NCBI RefSeq assembly: GCF_000190695.1 | Contig: NZ_GL870929.1 | Coordinates: 1,599,924-1,640,933, forward strand | Direction of reading: 5' to 3' | Length of the DNA: 41,010 nucleotides | From: Kingella denitrificans ATCC 33394 | GTDB taxonomy: Bacteria > Pseudomonadota > Gammaproteobacteria > Burkholderiales > Neisseriaceae | Shown here: positions 8,736-17,051 of the stretch, piece after piece | Layout of the letters: every line of letters starts with the position of its first letter | How positions within the stretch are numbered: position 1 is the stretch's first letter | Program-made: the position numbers and the translations under genes | The notes under the pieces: generated by a model | What the model saw: the letters and a program-made list of their open reading frames with translations, nothing else | What the model was told of the DNA's origin: nothing | Database searches by the model: none

Positions 8736-10864
8736 TAGAAGACCTCCGCTATTATATTGATTGCTTTGAATACATGTTTTTTCAACGACTCCAAGTCGTC
8801 TTGTGAAAAGTCAGATTGTTGTTTGTTGCCGTGTCCACGCAGCCGGATCAAATCTGCGACAAAATCAATGAATGCTGGATCTGATTTCTGAAGCTGAATC
8901 AGTTCCCTTTCTGATCCCAAAAGGAAAACGGCAAGAAGATGGGCTCCCAGTGTTGTGCTTGAGCCCTGAACGGTACGATAAAGTCGTTTGGTATTTACCG
9001 TACTGATTTGTTCGGGAATGACATCAGGTGTAGGATAAAACTCGGATTGAACAATTTTTTCAATCGCTTCGTCCCTTAGGTTTGTTCGGTTTTTGACTGA
9101 TGATCTCCGGTCCTTGGCAACTTCAAATAACGACAACTGCATAATGGATGCTAGCAAATTTATGTAGAGCTGAAGCTGCTCATCATCCAGAGTCTCCCTC
9201 TGGCTTAAGATCGTTACTTTGACCAACTCTTCGCGTAACGACGGGGAAACAGCTTGAACAAATCCAAGCCCCAATGACTTGTCCAGTTCGATCCTTGCCT
9301 TCAATCTGACCTGATCAATGTCTCTTTTCTGCTTTGTTTTGGCAGTGTAGGTATCGTCAGTTATATCCGGTATTAGCGAATGGATGAGTCGAGTGGTTCT
9401 ATCGCGATAGCCCTCAAGGGTTTCCAATGAAAGTTCGACATCTGTAGAGTTTCCATGGGATACTGGGTCCCTGACTTCTTTCAGTGTATTGATAAAAGAA
9501 AGACATCTTGAGTCTTCAATGGCCAGATTATTAAGCGGATGTTTGGGATCATTTATCGCCCCGGCTATTGCCAGAGCCAGTAGCGGCTGCATCTCGGAAA
9601 CACCACGGTCAATAGCTCTAATTTTACCGGGTTGAACTTGAAGTAGGGCTTTCACATTGTCCGAAACATCAAATCCAATCTTGGTGGCAAACGAGCACAG
9701 TATCTTGTCATTTTCACGGTAGGACTGTGACGAGAATAAGCGTTCCCAGTGAGTCACCGGGTTATCAGATACAACAAATCGCAACGTCCACTCTATGGCT
9801 TCATACAAGGCAACTACCGCCAAGCCGGTCAAACGGACAAATTCCTGCTCATTATTAGATGAGTCGATCTTGATTTTTTCAGCAGCAGACAGATACCCTT
9901 GTGCGTGTCGAAGTGGGCGAGCTATCAGTGGATATTTCTTCGACCCGCCCGCCACTGAAGATTTATTTTCAGCCTCTTCATTGCTTGCATCTTGATTCAG
10001 CCAGTCGATAATGCCTTTTTTCTTCAAGTCTATGACCCACTGCCAGTCCTGAGAAGTAAGGTAATTAGCAAAGCTTTCAGAGAAGCCAAAGCCACATCCA
10101 TCCGTCACCAGAAGGTCTGAGTTGCCTATCTGGATAAGGACATTGCAATGCAAGTAAACCAGTTCCGGATTCTCACGTAAGGATATGGCTTCGGCCATTG
10201 GAACCGGAGGCGGGTACTGATCAATAGCTTGGTTCAACAGAGCATACCGTCGATATTTCTTCTTAAACTCTCTTATAGCTCTGATGACATCGTTGGAGTC
10301 AGGAACCATTTTCCAGAAAGAGTCTTTTGCAGGGCGTATCTGTCTTGCACTTACCCTCGACTTCTCATTGGTTGGATTGATTAGAAAATCAATAAATCCG
10401 CTGTCACCAATCCTTGAGATTTTTTTATAGCTCAACTGATCCGTGCTGACATAGGGAAGAAGTTTCCCGGACAGCAGATCGATAAACACTGTACCCACGG
10501 TGTATTCCAGATTACCGTCTGATTTATTTTGCCACTCGTTCAGAAGTTCCTGTCCGATCTCAGATAACTCATACCGGTCATTCAAAAGGCCTAGATGGTT
10601 GAGACGATTCTGAATAAAGGCCACCAGTTCCTTTTCCAGACAAGTGAGCAGCGCAATCTTTTCTGTATCGCCAGATTCAATCTCTGTTATCTTTAAAACA
10701 GTTTCCTCAAATATATTGAGTCTACTTTGTTTCTTTTTCGGAATAGAAATACTGAAAGCATGGCATGGCCAAAGAATATCTTGTTTCGCTGCTATATTTA
10801 ACCCATCTAATGTTTGATGGAAACTAATTATTTTAGGGCGATGATCTTTTAGTTTTGAACTCAT
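8735..10864 (-). CDS. 709-residue protein with HEPN-type RNase motifs
   Basis: The N-terminal 120 residues look helical and winged-helix-like (EELVA to IGQELLNEW). The protein carries EVRDPVSHGN with R465 and H470, an exact R-x4-H motif in a helical context as in HEPN ribonucleases. A second candidate near the end, LIRLRGHGN (R674, H678), is only R-x3-H. The middle (about 340-500) is helical, as expected for a HEPN fold. I do not recognise the rest. The start overlaps the helicase stop as ATGA. Position between an Upf1-like helicase and a coiled-coil McrB GTPase fits the effector/RNase component of CoCoNuT-like systems. RNase activity is an inference from two short motifs and context. Confidence 0.6.
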   Translation of the reverse strand: MSSKLKDHRPKIISFHQTLDGLNIAAKQDILWPCHAFSISIPKKKQSRLNIFEETVLKITEIESGDTEKIALLTCLEKELVAFIQNRLNHLGLLNDRYELSEIGQELLNEWQNKSDGNLEYTVGTVFIDLLSGKLLPYVSTDQLSYKKISRIGDSGFIDFLINPTNEKSRVSARQIRPAKDSFWKMVPDSNDVIRAIREFKKKYRRYALLNQAIDQYPPPVPMAEAISLRENPELVYLHCNVLIQIGNSDLLVTDGCGFGFSESFANYLTSQDWQWVIDLKKKGIIDWLNQDASNEEAENKSSVAGGSKKYPLIARPLRHAQGYLSAAEKIKIDSSNNEQEFVRLTGLAVVALYEAIEWTLRFVVSDNPVTHWERLFSSQSYRENDKILCSFATKIGFDVSDNVKALLQVQPGKIRAIDRGVSEMQPLLALAIAGAINDPKHPLNNLAIEDSRCLSFINTLKEVRDPVSHGNSTDVELSLETLEGYRDRTTRLIHSLIPDITDDTYTAKTKQKRDIDQVRLKARIELDKSLGLGFVQAVSPSLREELVKVTILSQRETLDDEQLQLYINLLASIMQLSLFEVAKDRRSSVKNRTNLRDEAIEKIVQSEFYPTPDVIPEQISTVNTKRLYRTVQGSSTTLGAHLLAVFLLGSERELIQLQKSDPAFIDFVADLIRLRGHGNKQQSDFSQDDLESLKKHVFKAINIIAEVF

Positions 10865-13800
10865 AGGATTACTCCCTGTTCATAGCACAAATCATAGAAG
10901 TTTTTCAGAGCTGGAACAGCATCCATAGCTATCTGGGTGTTCGCAAGAGTGCTGTCTCCCACAATGGCTAAAACCTTCTTCTGACGGCTCATGCTGACGC
11001 AGAGGCGGTTTTCCGACATGAGATGGCCGAATAGCTTTTGCTGCTTCTTTTTGTAATCCTCCTCGTTGAGTATATGAGGCGGCAAGGCGTTCATATCCTG
11101 AGACCTCACCATGGAAAGAAACACAATATCGAATTCCATACCCTGGAAAGCATCGACAGTGCCGATACGGAGCCGCTCTTCACCACTTTCAAGAAAGCGG
11201 TATTCCTGACATATCTGCCATGTATCATCCTGTGCACGTTCCGTGATACCGAATTTTTTCAGGGCTTCATAAACAGCAAATACTTGTGCCTTATAAAAAC
11301 TGATGACGCCAAAGCTCAGCCCAGAACCTTTTTCAGAGCCAATCCACTTATTCACATACTCTGCTATAACCTTGGCTTCAGATATTCTCTGCCTGCTTCG
11401 GCTAGGCAAAACATCTTCCTTTCCTTGACTATTAGGGACATTAATCCAAATAGCCGCTTTGTTTTCTATGCCCGGAAGGCGTTGCTCAAAGTGGCTCGCA
11501 GATAATGGAGACCGGTAACCCTCATTATATTTCCGATAGAAATTATTGCTGACAAAATCCCCCAACAGCGGGTGTGTTCGGTACTGAGCATCCAACGTTA
11601 CTGTTCGTTTGACACGATCTTTCTCTTCCAGTTTTTTCAGGCGATTGAACAGATACTCAAACATGCTTTTCTTGACAAAATCGACATCAACTGGAGGACC
11701 GGATGAATCGTCACCTTCCAAAGCTCTCGCGACCTCCTCATCAATCAAATGAGGCAACTGTCTGTGGTCCCCGACTAGGATTATTCTTTTTTCAGCCTGA
11801 GACATCGGGATAAGCAGGTCTCGCGGGCTAGTTCTAGCGGCCTCGTCTATGATCACCGTATCGTACTTGACCATTTCCGTTCGCTGATCATATCGGACGT
11901 TTTTATTCTTTGAGCGGATGATGTCTTTCCCGACCGCCTGTTGAGTAGTTGCAGCATACACAAAGTTGTAGTCCTCTATGGCCTCACGAACGCCATCAGG
12001 ATTGTCTTCAAGCTCATGTAAAAACTCAGCCAGAATTGCATCCCGTTTATTGGTTGAACTGAGTTTTTTCTCCAGAAGTTGAGATACCGTTGCCACCAAT
12101 CTCAAAACATCCTCTCTTGGTTTTTCTGTCCTGAAGTCGGGCGAAGGCAGATATCTATAGAGTAGCGATTCTTTCAGCCCTCTCAGCTCTGAAAGAAAAC
12201 TCAGCGACTTACCGCTGCGCCAACGGGCCGCTTTTTTAAGAACGCTTAAATCTAAATTGACTGATTCGTCTTCGATCTTATTCAGCAAATCGACCGCTCT
12301 TGCGGCTCCATCGTCTTCAAAGGCTGCTTCACTGACACGCAGAGCTCGAACGAGCCGCAAGGTAGAAGGATCATTCGACTTCAGTTCCGTTTTCAGGGAA
12401 TTGATGATTTCCTCAGCCTCACTGGTGATATCCTCAGAAATCACGTCTCTGGGTAAACCGAGAATACGCTTCATTAAACTGACGGTGTTGCTCTTCGAGG
12501 GACACAATGAGTATGCGATAAACAGCTCTGCCAGTCTTACCTGCTCCTCAGTCTGAGCTATTTGAGGATTCTTGTTTCGAATACTCTCAGCGACACTGGA
12601 GCACCATTGGTTAATTTTTTCCGTGATAGCATCTACCGTAAACTCTGAATCACCGGACCTTTTGCCAAACTTAACTGCCGGAAGGGCATTAACGCTCAGC
12701 CTTGCAACTATATTCTCCACTGCATCATGTTGAAAACCTGAGACAAGTATCTGACCTCTTATCGATTTGGTTTTGTCATATTCCTCATTGAGCCTTTCAA
12801 GAATTGCTGTAACTACCGTTGTTTTTCCTGTACCCGGTGGCCCCTGAATAAGAGCGATGTCCGGGGTGTTTAATGCGACGTCGATGGCCTCTATCTGTTT
12901 AGGAGTTGGATCATGCTTGAAAATTTTCTCTCTCACAAAGGACGTTAAAGGCTTCAGTTTGGTGACACGCTGTATGTCCGGGAGTGTTCCTCCTTCTTCA
13001 ATCAGCAGGCCAAGAAGCGGGTTAGCACAGCGTCCTTCCAGAATGGCTGAACGTGCCCGCATTCGTCTTTCAATCTGAATCTTGTCGCCATTGATGGACA
13101 GAATCAAAAACATCTGACCAGACGGAATTGACGGCAGATCCAATTCAATGCTGGTTTTTGAAATCTTAAGGATCGGGGCATAAACAGAAGCTGGCATTTC
13201 AGCATCGTTCTTTTTCTGATCCTTTTTGGTTGCGAATTCTTCTTCCAGAGCCTTGCTGTAGGCTTCCCATGTAAGATCAGGATTCTTGAGGTATAAAGGC
13301 TGCTCGGAGGTGATCTCTATCTCATCCCCTTCGGTAAGTTGATCCGGAATAGACGACACAAAGAACTTAACGCCTTTTGTTGTCTGCTCTGTGCCATGAA
13401 AATCTATTCGACCTACGGCTTTCGCCCTTGCCAGCAGCATTTCACCTTCAATTGCGCCGTACTCGTCCCACTGTTTCAAGTAACTCCCGGTCTCCTTGGT
13501 AAGTTGACTCATCGCTCCAGCGGCTAAAGCCCGAATGCGACCTGTCTTGGTGTAGTCAGAAAACAGGACCGCCCCCCTTGCCAGACGTAATGATCCTTCA
13601 CTCTTCTGGTTATCCTTAAAGATCGCTTTAGTCGCAAAATAGATGTCCTTTGACTTATCGACATTGCGCCTTTCAACCGGGATACGAACTCTCTCTCCAT
13701 AGATAGAGAATTCCCGGTACTTCTCCTGCACAACGGCTTGGGAGTCGGGCGAGTCTTCATCCTCAGGAATATCCGCTTCAAAGTCAGCCTTGGCGGATGG

Positions 13801-14253
13801 GCCGCTCATGAGTAGAAAGAAATCTTCGCCGCCAACGCTGATTTTGCATTTATCGTTTAATACGCTCCCCAGCTCTTCAGCTCCATTGAAGCGAATGCCA
13901 TTTTTTTTAGCCGTTGATTCTATGCGCTCATCAATGCCGATCTCCACGTCGCCAATTTCAACGATTTCACCATTGAAAAAGATGATTTTAACAAGCGCAC
14001 TTCCGTCCTTGGCAATCTGCATTACCTCGGCAAGATGCGCACAACCTCTTTTCAGATGAAAATTCAGATCCTTTCCGACCGAGGGATCACGAAGCTGCAC
14101 GCTCCACTGCTGGCCATCGATTCTCAATCTGTATGCCTGTCCGGTACTGTTGGATGCGATATATCCAATACCAATGGTTGGAGTCTCTACGGACAGTTCC
14201 GGTTTCAACCATAATTCAAAGGTAATTTCAGCATTTATGTCTTTCAGTTTCAT
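10861..14253 (-). CDS. Upf1-like superfamily 1 helicase
   Basis: This 1130-residue protein has the full SF1B set: Walker A QGPPGTGKT near 470, Walker B VIIDEAART near 803, GDHRQLP near 828, QYRTHP near 891, VGTVDAFQGME near 1034 and the arginine-finger motif NRLCVSMSR near 1088. This is the AAA_11/AAA_12 arrangement of Upf1/Dna2-type helicases. Residues 1-400 are an unassigned extension with beta-rich stretches that could be OB-like. I chose the ATG at 14253 because GGAGG lies six bases upstream and the ATGA overlap with the kinase stop is typical of this operon; an upstream ATG would extend it by eight residues. The likely role is unwinding or translocation on RNA or DNA for the nucleases of the operon. 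Confidence 0.92.
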   Translation of the reverse strand: MKLKDINAEITFELWLKPELSVETPTIGIGYIASNSTGQAYRLRIDGQQWSVQLRDPSVGKDLNFHLKRGCAHLAEVMQIAKDGSALVKIIFFNGEIVEIGDVEIGIDERIESTAKKNGIRFNGAEELGSVLNDKCKISVGGEDFFLLMSGPSAKADFEADIPEDEDSPDSQAVVQEKYREFSIYGERVRIPVERRNVDKSKDIYFATKAIFKDNQKSEGSLRLARGAVLFSDYTKTGRIRALAAGAMSQLTKETGSYLKQWDEYGAIEGEMLLARAKAVGRIDFHGTEQTTKGVKFFVSSIPDQLTEGDEIEITSEQPLYLKNPDLTWEAYSKALEEEFATKKDQKKNDAEMPASVYAPILKISKTSIELDLPSIPSGQMFLILSINGDKIQIERRMRARSAILEGRCANPLLGLLIEEGGTLPDIQRVTKLKPLTSFVREKIFKHDPTPKQIEAIDVALNTPDIALIQGPPGTGKTTVVTAILERLNEEYDKTKSIRGQILVSGFQHDAVENIVARLSVNALPAVKFGKRSGDSEFTVDAITEKINQWCSSVAESIRNKNPQIAQTEEQVRLAELFIAYSLCPSKSNTVSLMKRILGLPRDVISEDITSEAEEIINSLKTELKSNDPSTLRLVRALRVSEAAFEDDGAARAVDLLNKIEDESVNLDLSVLKKAARWRSGKSLSFLSELRGLKESLLYRYLPSPDFRTEKPREDVLRLVATVSQLLEKKLSSTNKRDAILAEFLHELEDNPDGVREAIEDYNFVYAATTQQAVGKDIIRSKNKNVRYDQRTEMVKYDTVIIDEAARTSPRDLLIPMSQAEKRIILVGDHRQLPHLIDEEVARALEGDDSSGPPVDVDFVKKSMFEYLFNRLKKLEEKDRVKRTVTLDAQYRTHPLLGDFVSNNFYRKYNEGYRSPLSASHFEQRLPGIENKAAIWINVPNSQGKEDVLPSRSRQRISEAKVIAEYVNKWIGSEKGSGLSFGVISFYKAQVFAVYEALKKFGITERAQDDTWQICQEYRFLESGEERLRIGTVDAFQGMEFDIVFLSMVRSQDMNALPPHILNEEDYKKKQQKLFGHLMSENRLCVSMSRQKKVLAIVGDSTLANTQIAMDAVPALKNFYDLCYEQGVIL

Positions 14254-15746
14254 TTGCCACCTCCGCTGATTATGCATTTAACCAGCCGAGGACTATTCAA
14301 ATGTGCGAACATCCAGAACTGAACATCCGGCGTTACCCGGTCTATTTTCATCTGTGAATAGAGTTTCTGAAAACCTCTTTGCGGGTGACTGTCAGCAGCA
14401 ACGGACAAATCGGCTTTTCCGTGGTCTGCCTTTTTAATCAGAATGTCATTATCGCTTGAAGAAATAAGTACCTCTGCTGTATCCGAATCAAGCATTGCAA
14501 ATTCATCAAAGACTCGCCTCGGTACAGTCAGTTCTGCCCCCTGCGAGGTCTCACGTACATAGCGCCAGCATGGTGAGTTTAGGGGCTTGTCAGGTCCATT
14601 CCATCGATATGACTCAAGGATAAACACCTGCGGCCTCTGCGTTTTACAGTAAGGACAATTGTGACCCTCTGTTTCCGGGTGAATGAAATCATAGTAATAG
14701 TTCATCAAGCAGCCTGGGCATGTGACGGTCATATCCGCTGCCTGAGCGAGAGCTTCAGGCCAGTGATAGATTGTCGGCCGCAACAAAGGGGATGTCCTTC
14801 CCTGTCCGAATGTGCCCTCAAACAAAGCGGTCAGCTTCTCTGTAAGAAGAAGGGATCTGGGTAGGCCGCTGTCGGAAGAGTTGGAATCATCATCTTGGTC
14901 ATCAACCCAAGGGAACAATCCGGCATAAGCTTTATCTTCAATATCCTCGTCATCATTTTCTTCATCAGCCCAGTCGCCTTCATCCGTTCCATCCACTTTT
15001 TTCCCAACAAAAGGATGAATCAGCGAGAGCAGGTAGAAAGCCACCACCGCAAACGCATGGCAATCGCTTGATGGTCTTCCACCATCTTTGCCCTGAACCA
15101 GCTCCGGGGCTCCGTATTTTGGTGTGTAAACAACACTTCCTCCTGCGGTGATTTCAAATCGAATATTGTCGGCATCAATCAGCCAGACTGATGAGTCATC
15201 AATTCCTTCTGAAATAAAGATATTGTTGGGGGATATGTCGCCATAGACCATGCCGTTACCATGGAGGCGTGCCAATAATGACGCGCACTTGTAGAGCGCA
15301 TGAAGTCTGCGCCTTAGCCCTCCAGTTTTATAGTAATGGACAATCTTTTTAGCTTCATTCTCTGGGATTGCCGAAAGCCATATCGGAATATCGCCTGGCC
15401 CAATTTTTTCTGCGGACTTACCATCTATCCAGAAATGGCTGAACGGAACCATCTCACTCAAAAGCTGCATCACATAACCGGCATTGTTCTGAAGCAGTGC
15501 TGCTGGTACGGATATATTCAGACTTTCCGGCAGAGGCAGAAGCCGGACGCGCTTAAAGCGCTTTGAATACCGTTCCACTGACTCTTCATTGGTGACAGGA
15601 TTCCCGCTTTCATCTGTAACAAGCTTAATCGCCAGATCAGGATCCTTGGTACGGAAAACAACGCCTTGGCCACCTTGACCGAGAACCTTGTCCTGAATGT
15701 GTACATTTTGATATTCATCTACGTACTCGTTGAATCTTTGGCTCAT
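14250..15746 (-). CDS. TerY-P-type protein kinase with zinc ribbon
   Basis: The protein has 498 residues. The kinase domain (about 15-330) shows the glycine loop GQGGQGVV (23-30), lysine K41 in AIKLV, the catalytic loop YGDISPNNI (D170, N175) in place of HRD, and IDADN (D191, D193) in place of DFG, then GAPELV. These variants are typical of kinases in TerY-P triads. An acidic insert (about 252-290) interrupts the C-lobe. A zinc ribbon follows with CPGC (343-346) and CPYC (364-367). The C-terminal 130 residues are unassigned and could be FHA-like. The ATG overlaps the phosphatase stop as ATGA, preceded by AGGAGG. It probably phosphorylates operon partners and is reversed by the adjacent PP2C enzyme. 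Confidence 0.9.
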   Translation of the reverse strand: MSQRFNEYVDEYQNVHIQDKVLGQGGQGVVFRTKDPDLAIKLVTDESGNPVTNEESVERYSKRFKRVRLLPLPESLNISVPAALLQNNAGYVMQLLSEMVPFSHFWIDGKSAEKIGPGDIPIWLSAIPENEAKKIVHYYKTGGLRRRLHALYKCASLLARLHGNGMVYGDISPNNIFISEGIDDSSVWLIDADNIRFEITAGGSVVYTPKYGAPELVQGKDGGRPSSDCHAFAVVAFYLLSLIHPFVGKKVDGTDEGDWADEENDDEDIEDKAYAGLFPWVDDQDDDSNSSDSGLPRSLLLTEKLTALFEGTFGQGRTSPLLRPTIYHWPEALAQAADMTVTCPGCLMNYYYDFIHPETEGHNCPYCKTQRPQVFILESYRWNGPDKPLNSPCWRYVRETSQGAELTVPRRVFDEFAMLDSDTAEVLISSSDNDILIKKADHGKADLSVAADSHPQRGFQKLYSQMKIDRVTPDVQFWMFAHLNSPRLVKCIISGGGK

Positions 15747-16471
15747 TGGGAACCTCCTTTCTTAAACAGACAGGCAATCGTCTTGTCATCGGTGTGTCCT
15801 AGTACAGGCCATTCATTGAGCCACCGTTTGAGATCTCTTTTTCTTTTTTCCGACTCCATGTCTGCATAAGTTGAGTAGAGTTCCTGTGCAAAGATCATCT
15901 GTTTTTCGGGTAACAGATCATCGGATATGCCATCTGTGCATAGCACAACTGCATTGCATACGGTGCTTTTAATCGTCGCTGTTTCCCACTGATCGGGTTT
16001 AAACTCCTGCTGAAGGCTATTTGTATAGTTCGAGAAGGAATCCTGTTTGTTATCACTGAGAATAAGGTGATTTTCTTCAGTTTCTCCAAGGGCGGCAATC
16101 ATTCCGTCACCGAGGCGACCAAGAGTGATAATTTCTTCAATCTGGATGGCGAAAAGGCATGTGGCCGAACAATCTGAGGAAGAGTACGGGGCTATTTTCA
16201 CCAGCCAGTTGGCATGAATGAGCCTTAAAATATCAACAATATTGGCATCAGGTGTATTCTGATAGCTTTTGGCTGCCTCAAAAACTGCAAGACAAGCAGC
16301 TTTTGAACCATGATCGGAATATGCCTTACTGCCTAAGCCATCCGATACAACAACGACATTTCCCCATTTATACCGACGTGCCATCCATGAATCCTGATTA
16401 GGAATCCCAGTTTTAACATGTAAGGGACCGATTACTGTGGCCCCCCAGCTTTTCCAAAGTTGATCAAGCAT
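15743..16471 (-). CDS. PP2C-type serine/threonine phosphatase
   Basis: The protein has 242 residues. Metal-binding motifs of the PP2C fold are complete: NQDSW (D27), VVSDGLGS (D44, G45), LGDGM (D122), CTDGISDD (D180) and GHTDDKT (D229). It is short, with no transmembrane or regulatory domain, like the phosphatases of TerY-P triads. I chose the ATG at 16471 because AGGAGG stands six bases upstream and the eight-base overlap with the vWA stop (ATGCTTGA) matches other junctions; a longer frame begins 24 residues earlier. It probably reverses phosphorylation by the downstream kinase. Confidence 0.92.
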   Translation of the reverse strand: MLDQLWKSWGATVIGPLHVKTGIPNQDSWMARRYKWGNVVVVSDGLGSKAYSDHGSKAACLAVFEAAKSYQNTPDANIVDILRLIHANWLVKIAPYSSSDCSATCLFAIQIEEIITLGRLGDGMIAALGETEENHLILSDNKQDSFSNYTNSLQQEFKPDQWETATIKSTVCNAVVLCTDGISDDLLPEKQMIFAQELYSTYADMESEKRKRDLKRWLNEWPVLGHTDDKTIACLFKKGGSQ

Positions 16472-17051
16472 CCCAATCCTCCTCTGGATCTTCTGTTTCA
16501 ACCGGTTTGGATTGCAGAATCCGGGCTGTGGGTACTGGCGCAATTAACGGCTCATCAAAACCAAAGATTGTGCTGTCAATTGCGGAGGAAATGTTCTCTG
16601 AAAGATGAACACTCTTGTTTGTGGATATTTTCTTTAACTTCAGCAAGTCGGCGTCAGCACCGACTGCAACAGTCCGGATGATTAGCTCAGGAAATTTGCT
16701 TAATTGGTTCTGAAAGCTTACGATGTCTGAATTGGAAAAATTACCGTCAGATAGAATGAGAATCCTCGCACTTCCGCTATCATTCAGATGCTGGGATAGG
16801 AAATCATAGAGGTCACACAGGTTCGAGGAGCCCTCAGCGTTTAAACCAGGAATATCCCCGTCGGTTTGAATGGTGATTTTTAAAATATCCTGTGCCCATT
16901 GATAAAAACGGATGTCTAAATCTGCATATTTTTGCTGATCAATGCCCCGCAGTTGAGCAGCGTAACGACACAAATTCCGCTGTAGATGGATTTTCCCCAT
17001 CTCATTCATACTGCCGGAAACATCAACGATAATATAGAGGGCTTCTTTCAT
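16464..17051 (-). CDS. vWA-domain protein, TerY-like (second of two)
   Basis: The protein has 195 residues and is nearly all one von Willebrand A domain. The metal-site motif is DVSGSM (D10, S12, S14), with SS at 75-76 in the threonine position and LSDG (D102) as the later aspartate. The C-terminal 40 residues are proline-rich and acidic, ending EDPEEDWDA. It starts by ATGA overlap with the CARF-nuclease stop and overlaps the phosphatase start by eight bases. With the phosphatase and kinase it completes a TerY-P triad. The threonine-to-serine change in the metal site is the only oddity. It likely acts as a metal-dependent scaffold. Confidence 0.88.
   Translation of the reverse strand: MKEALYIIVDVSGSMNEMGKIHLQRNLCRYAAQLRGIDQQKYADLDIRFYQWAQDILKITIQTDGDIPGLNAEGSSNLCDLYDFLSQHLNDSGSARILILSDGNFSNSDIVSFQNQLSKFPELIIRTVAVGADADLLKLKKISTNKSVHLSENISSAIDSTIFGFDEPLIAPVPTARILQSKPVETEDPEEDWDA

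Noticed and set aside
14707..14718. AAGCAGCCTGGG inside the kinase gene as a possible host DUS
   Set aside because: Two mismatches at the conserved end; one near match in 26 kb is expected by chance.
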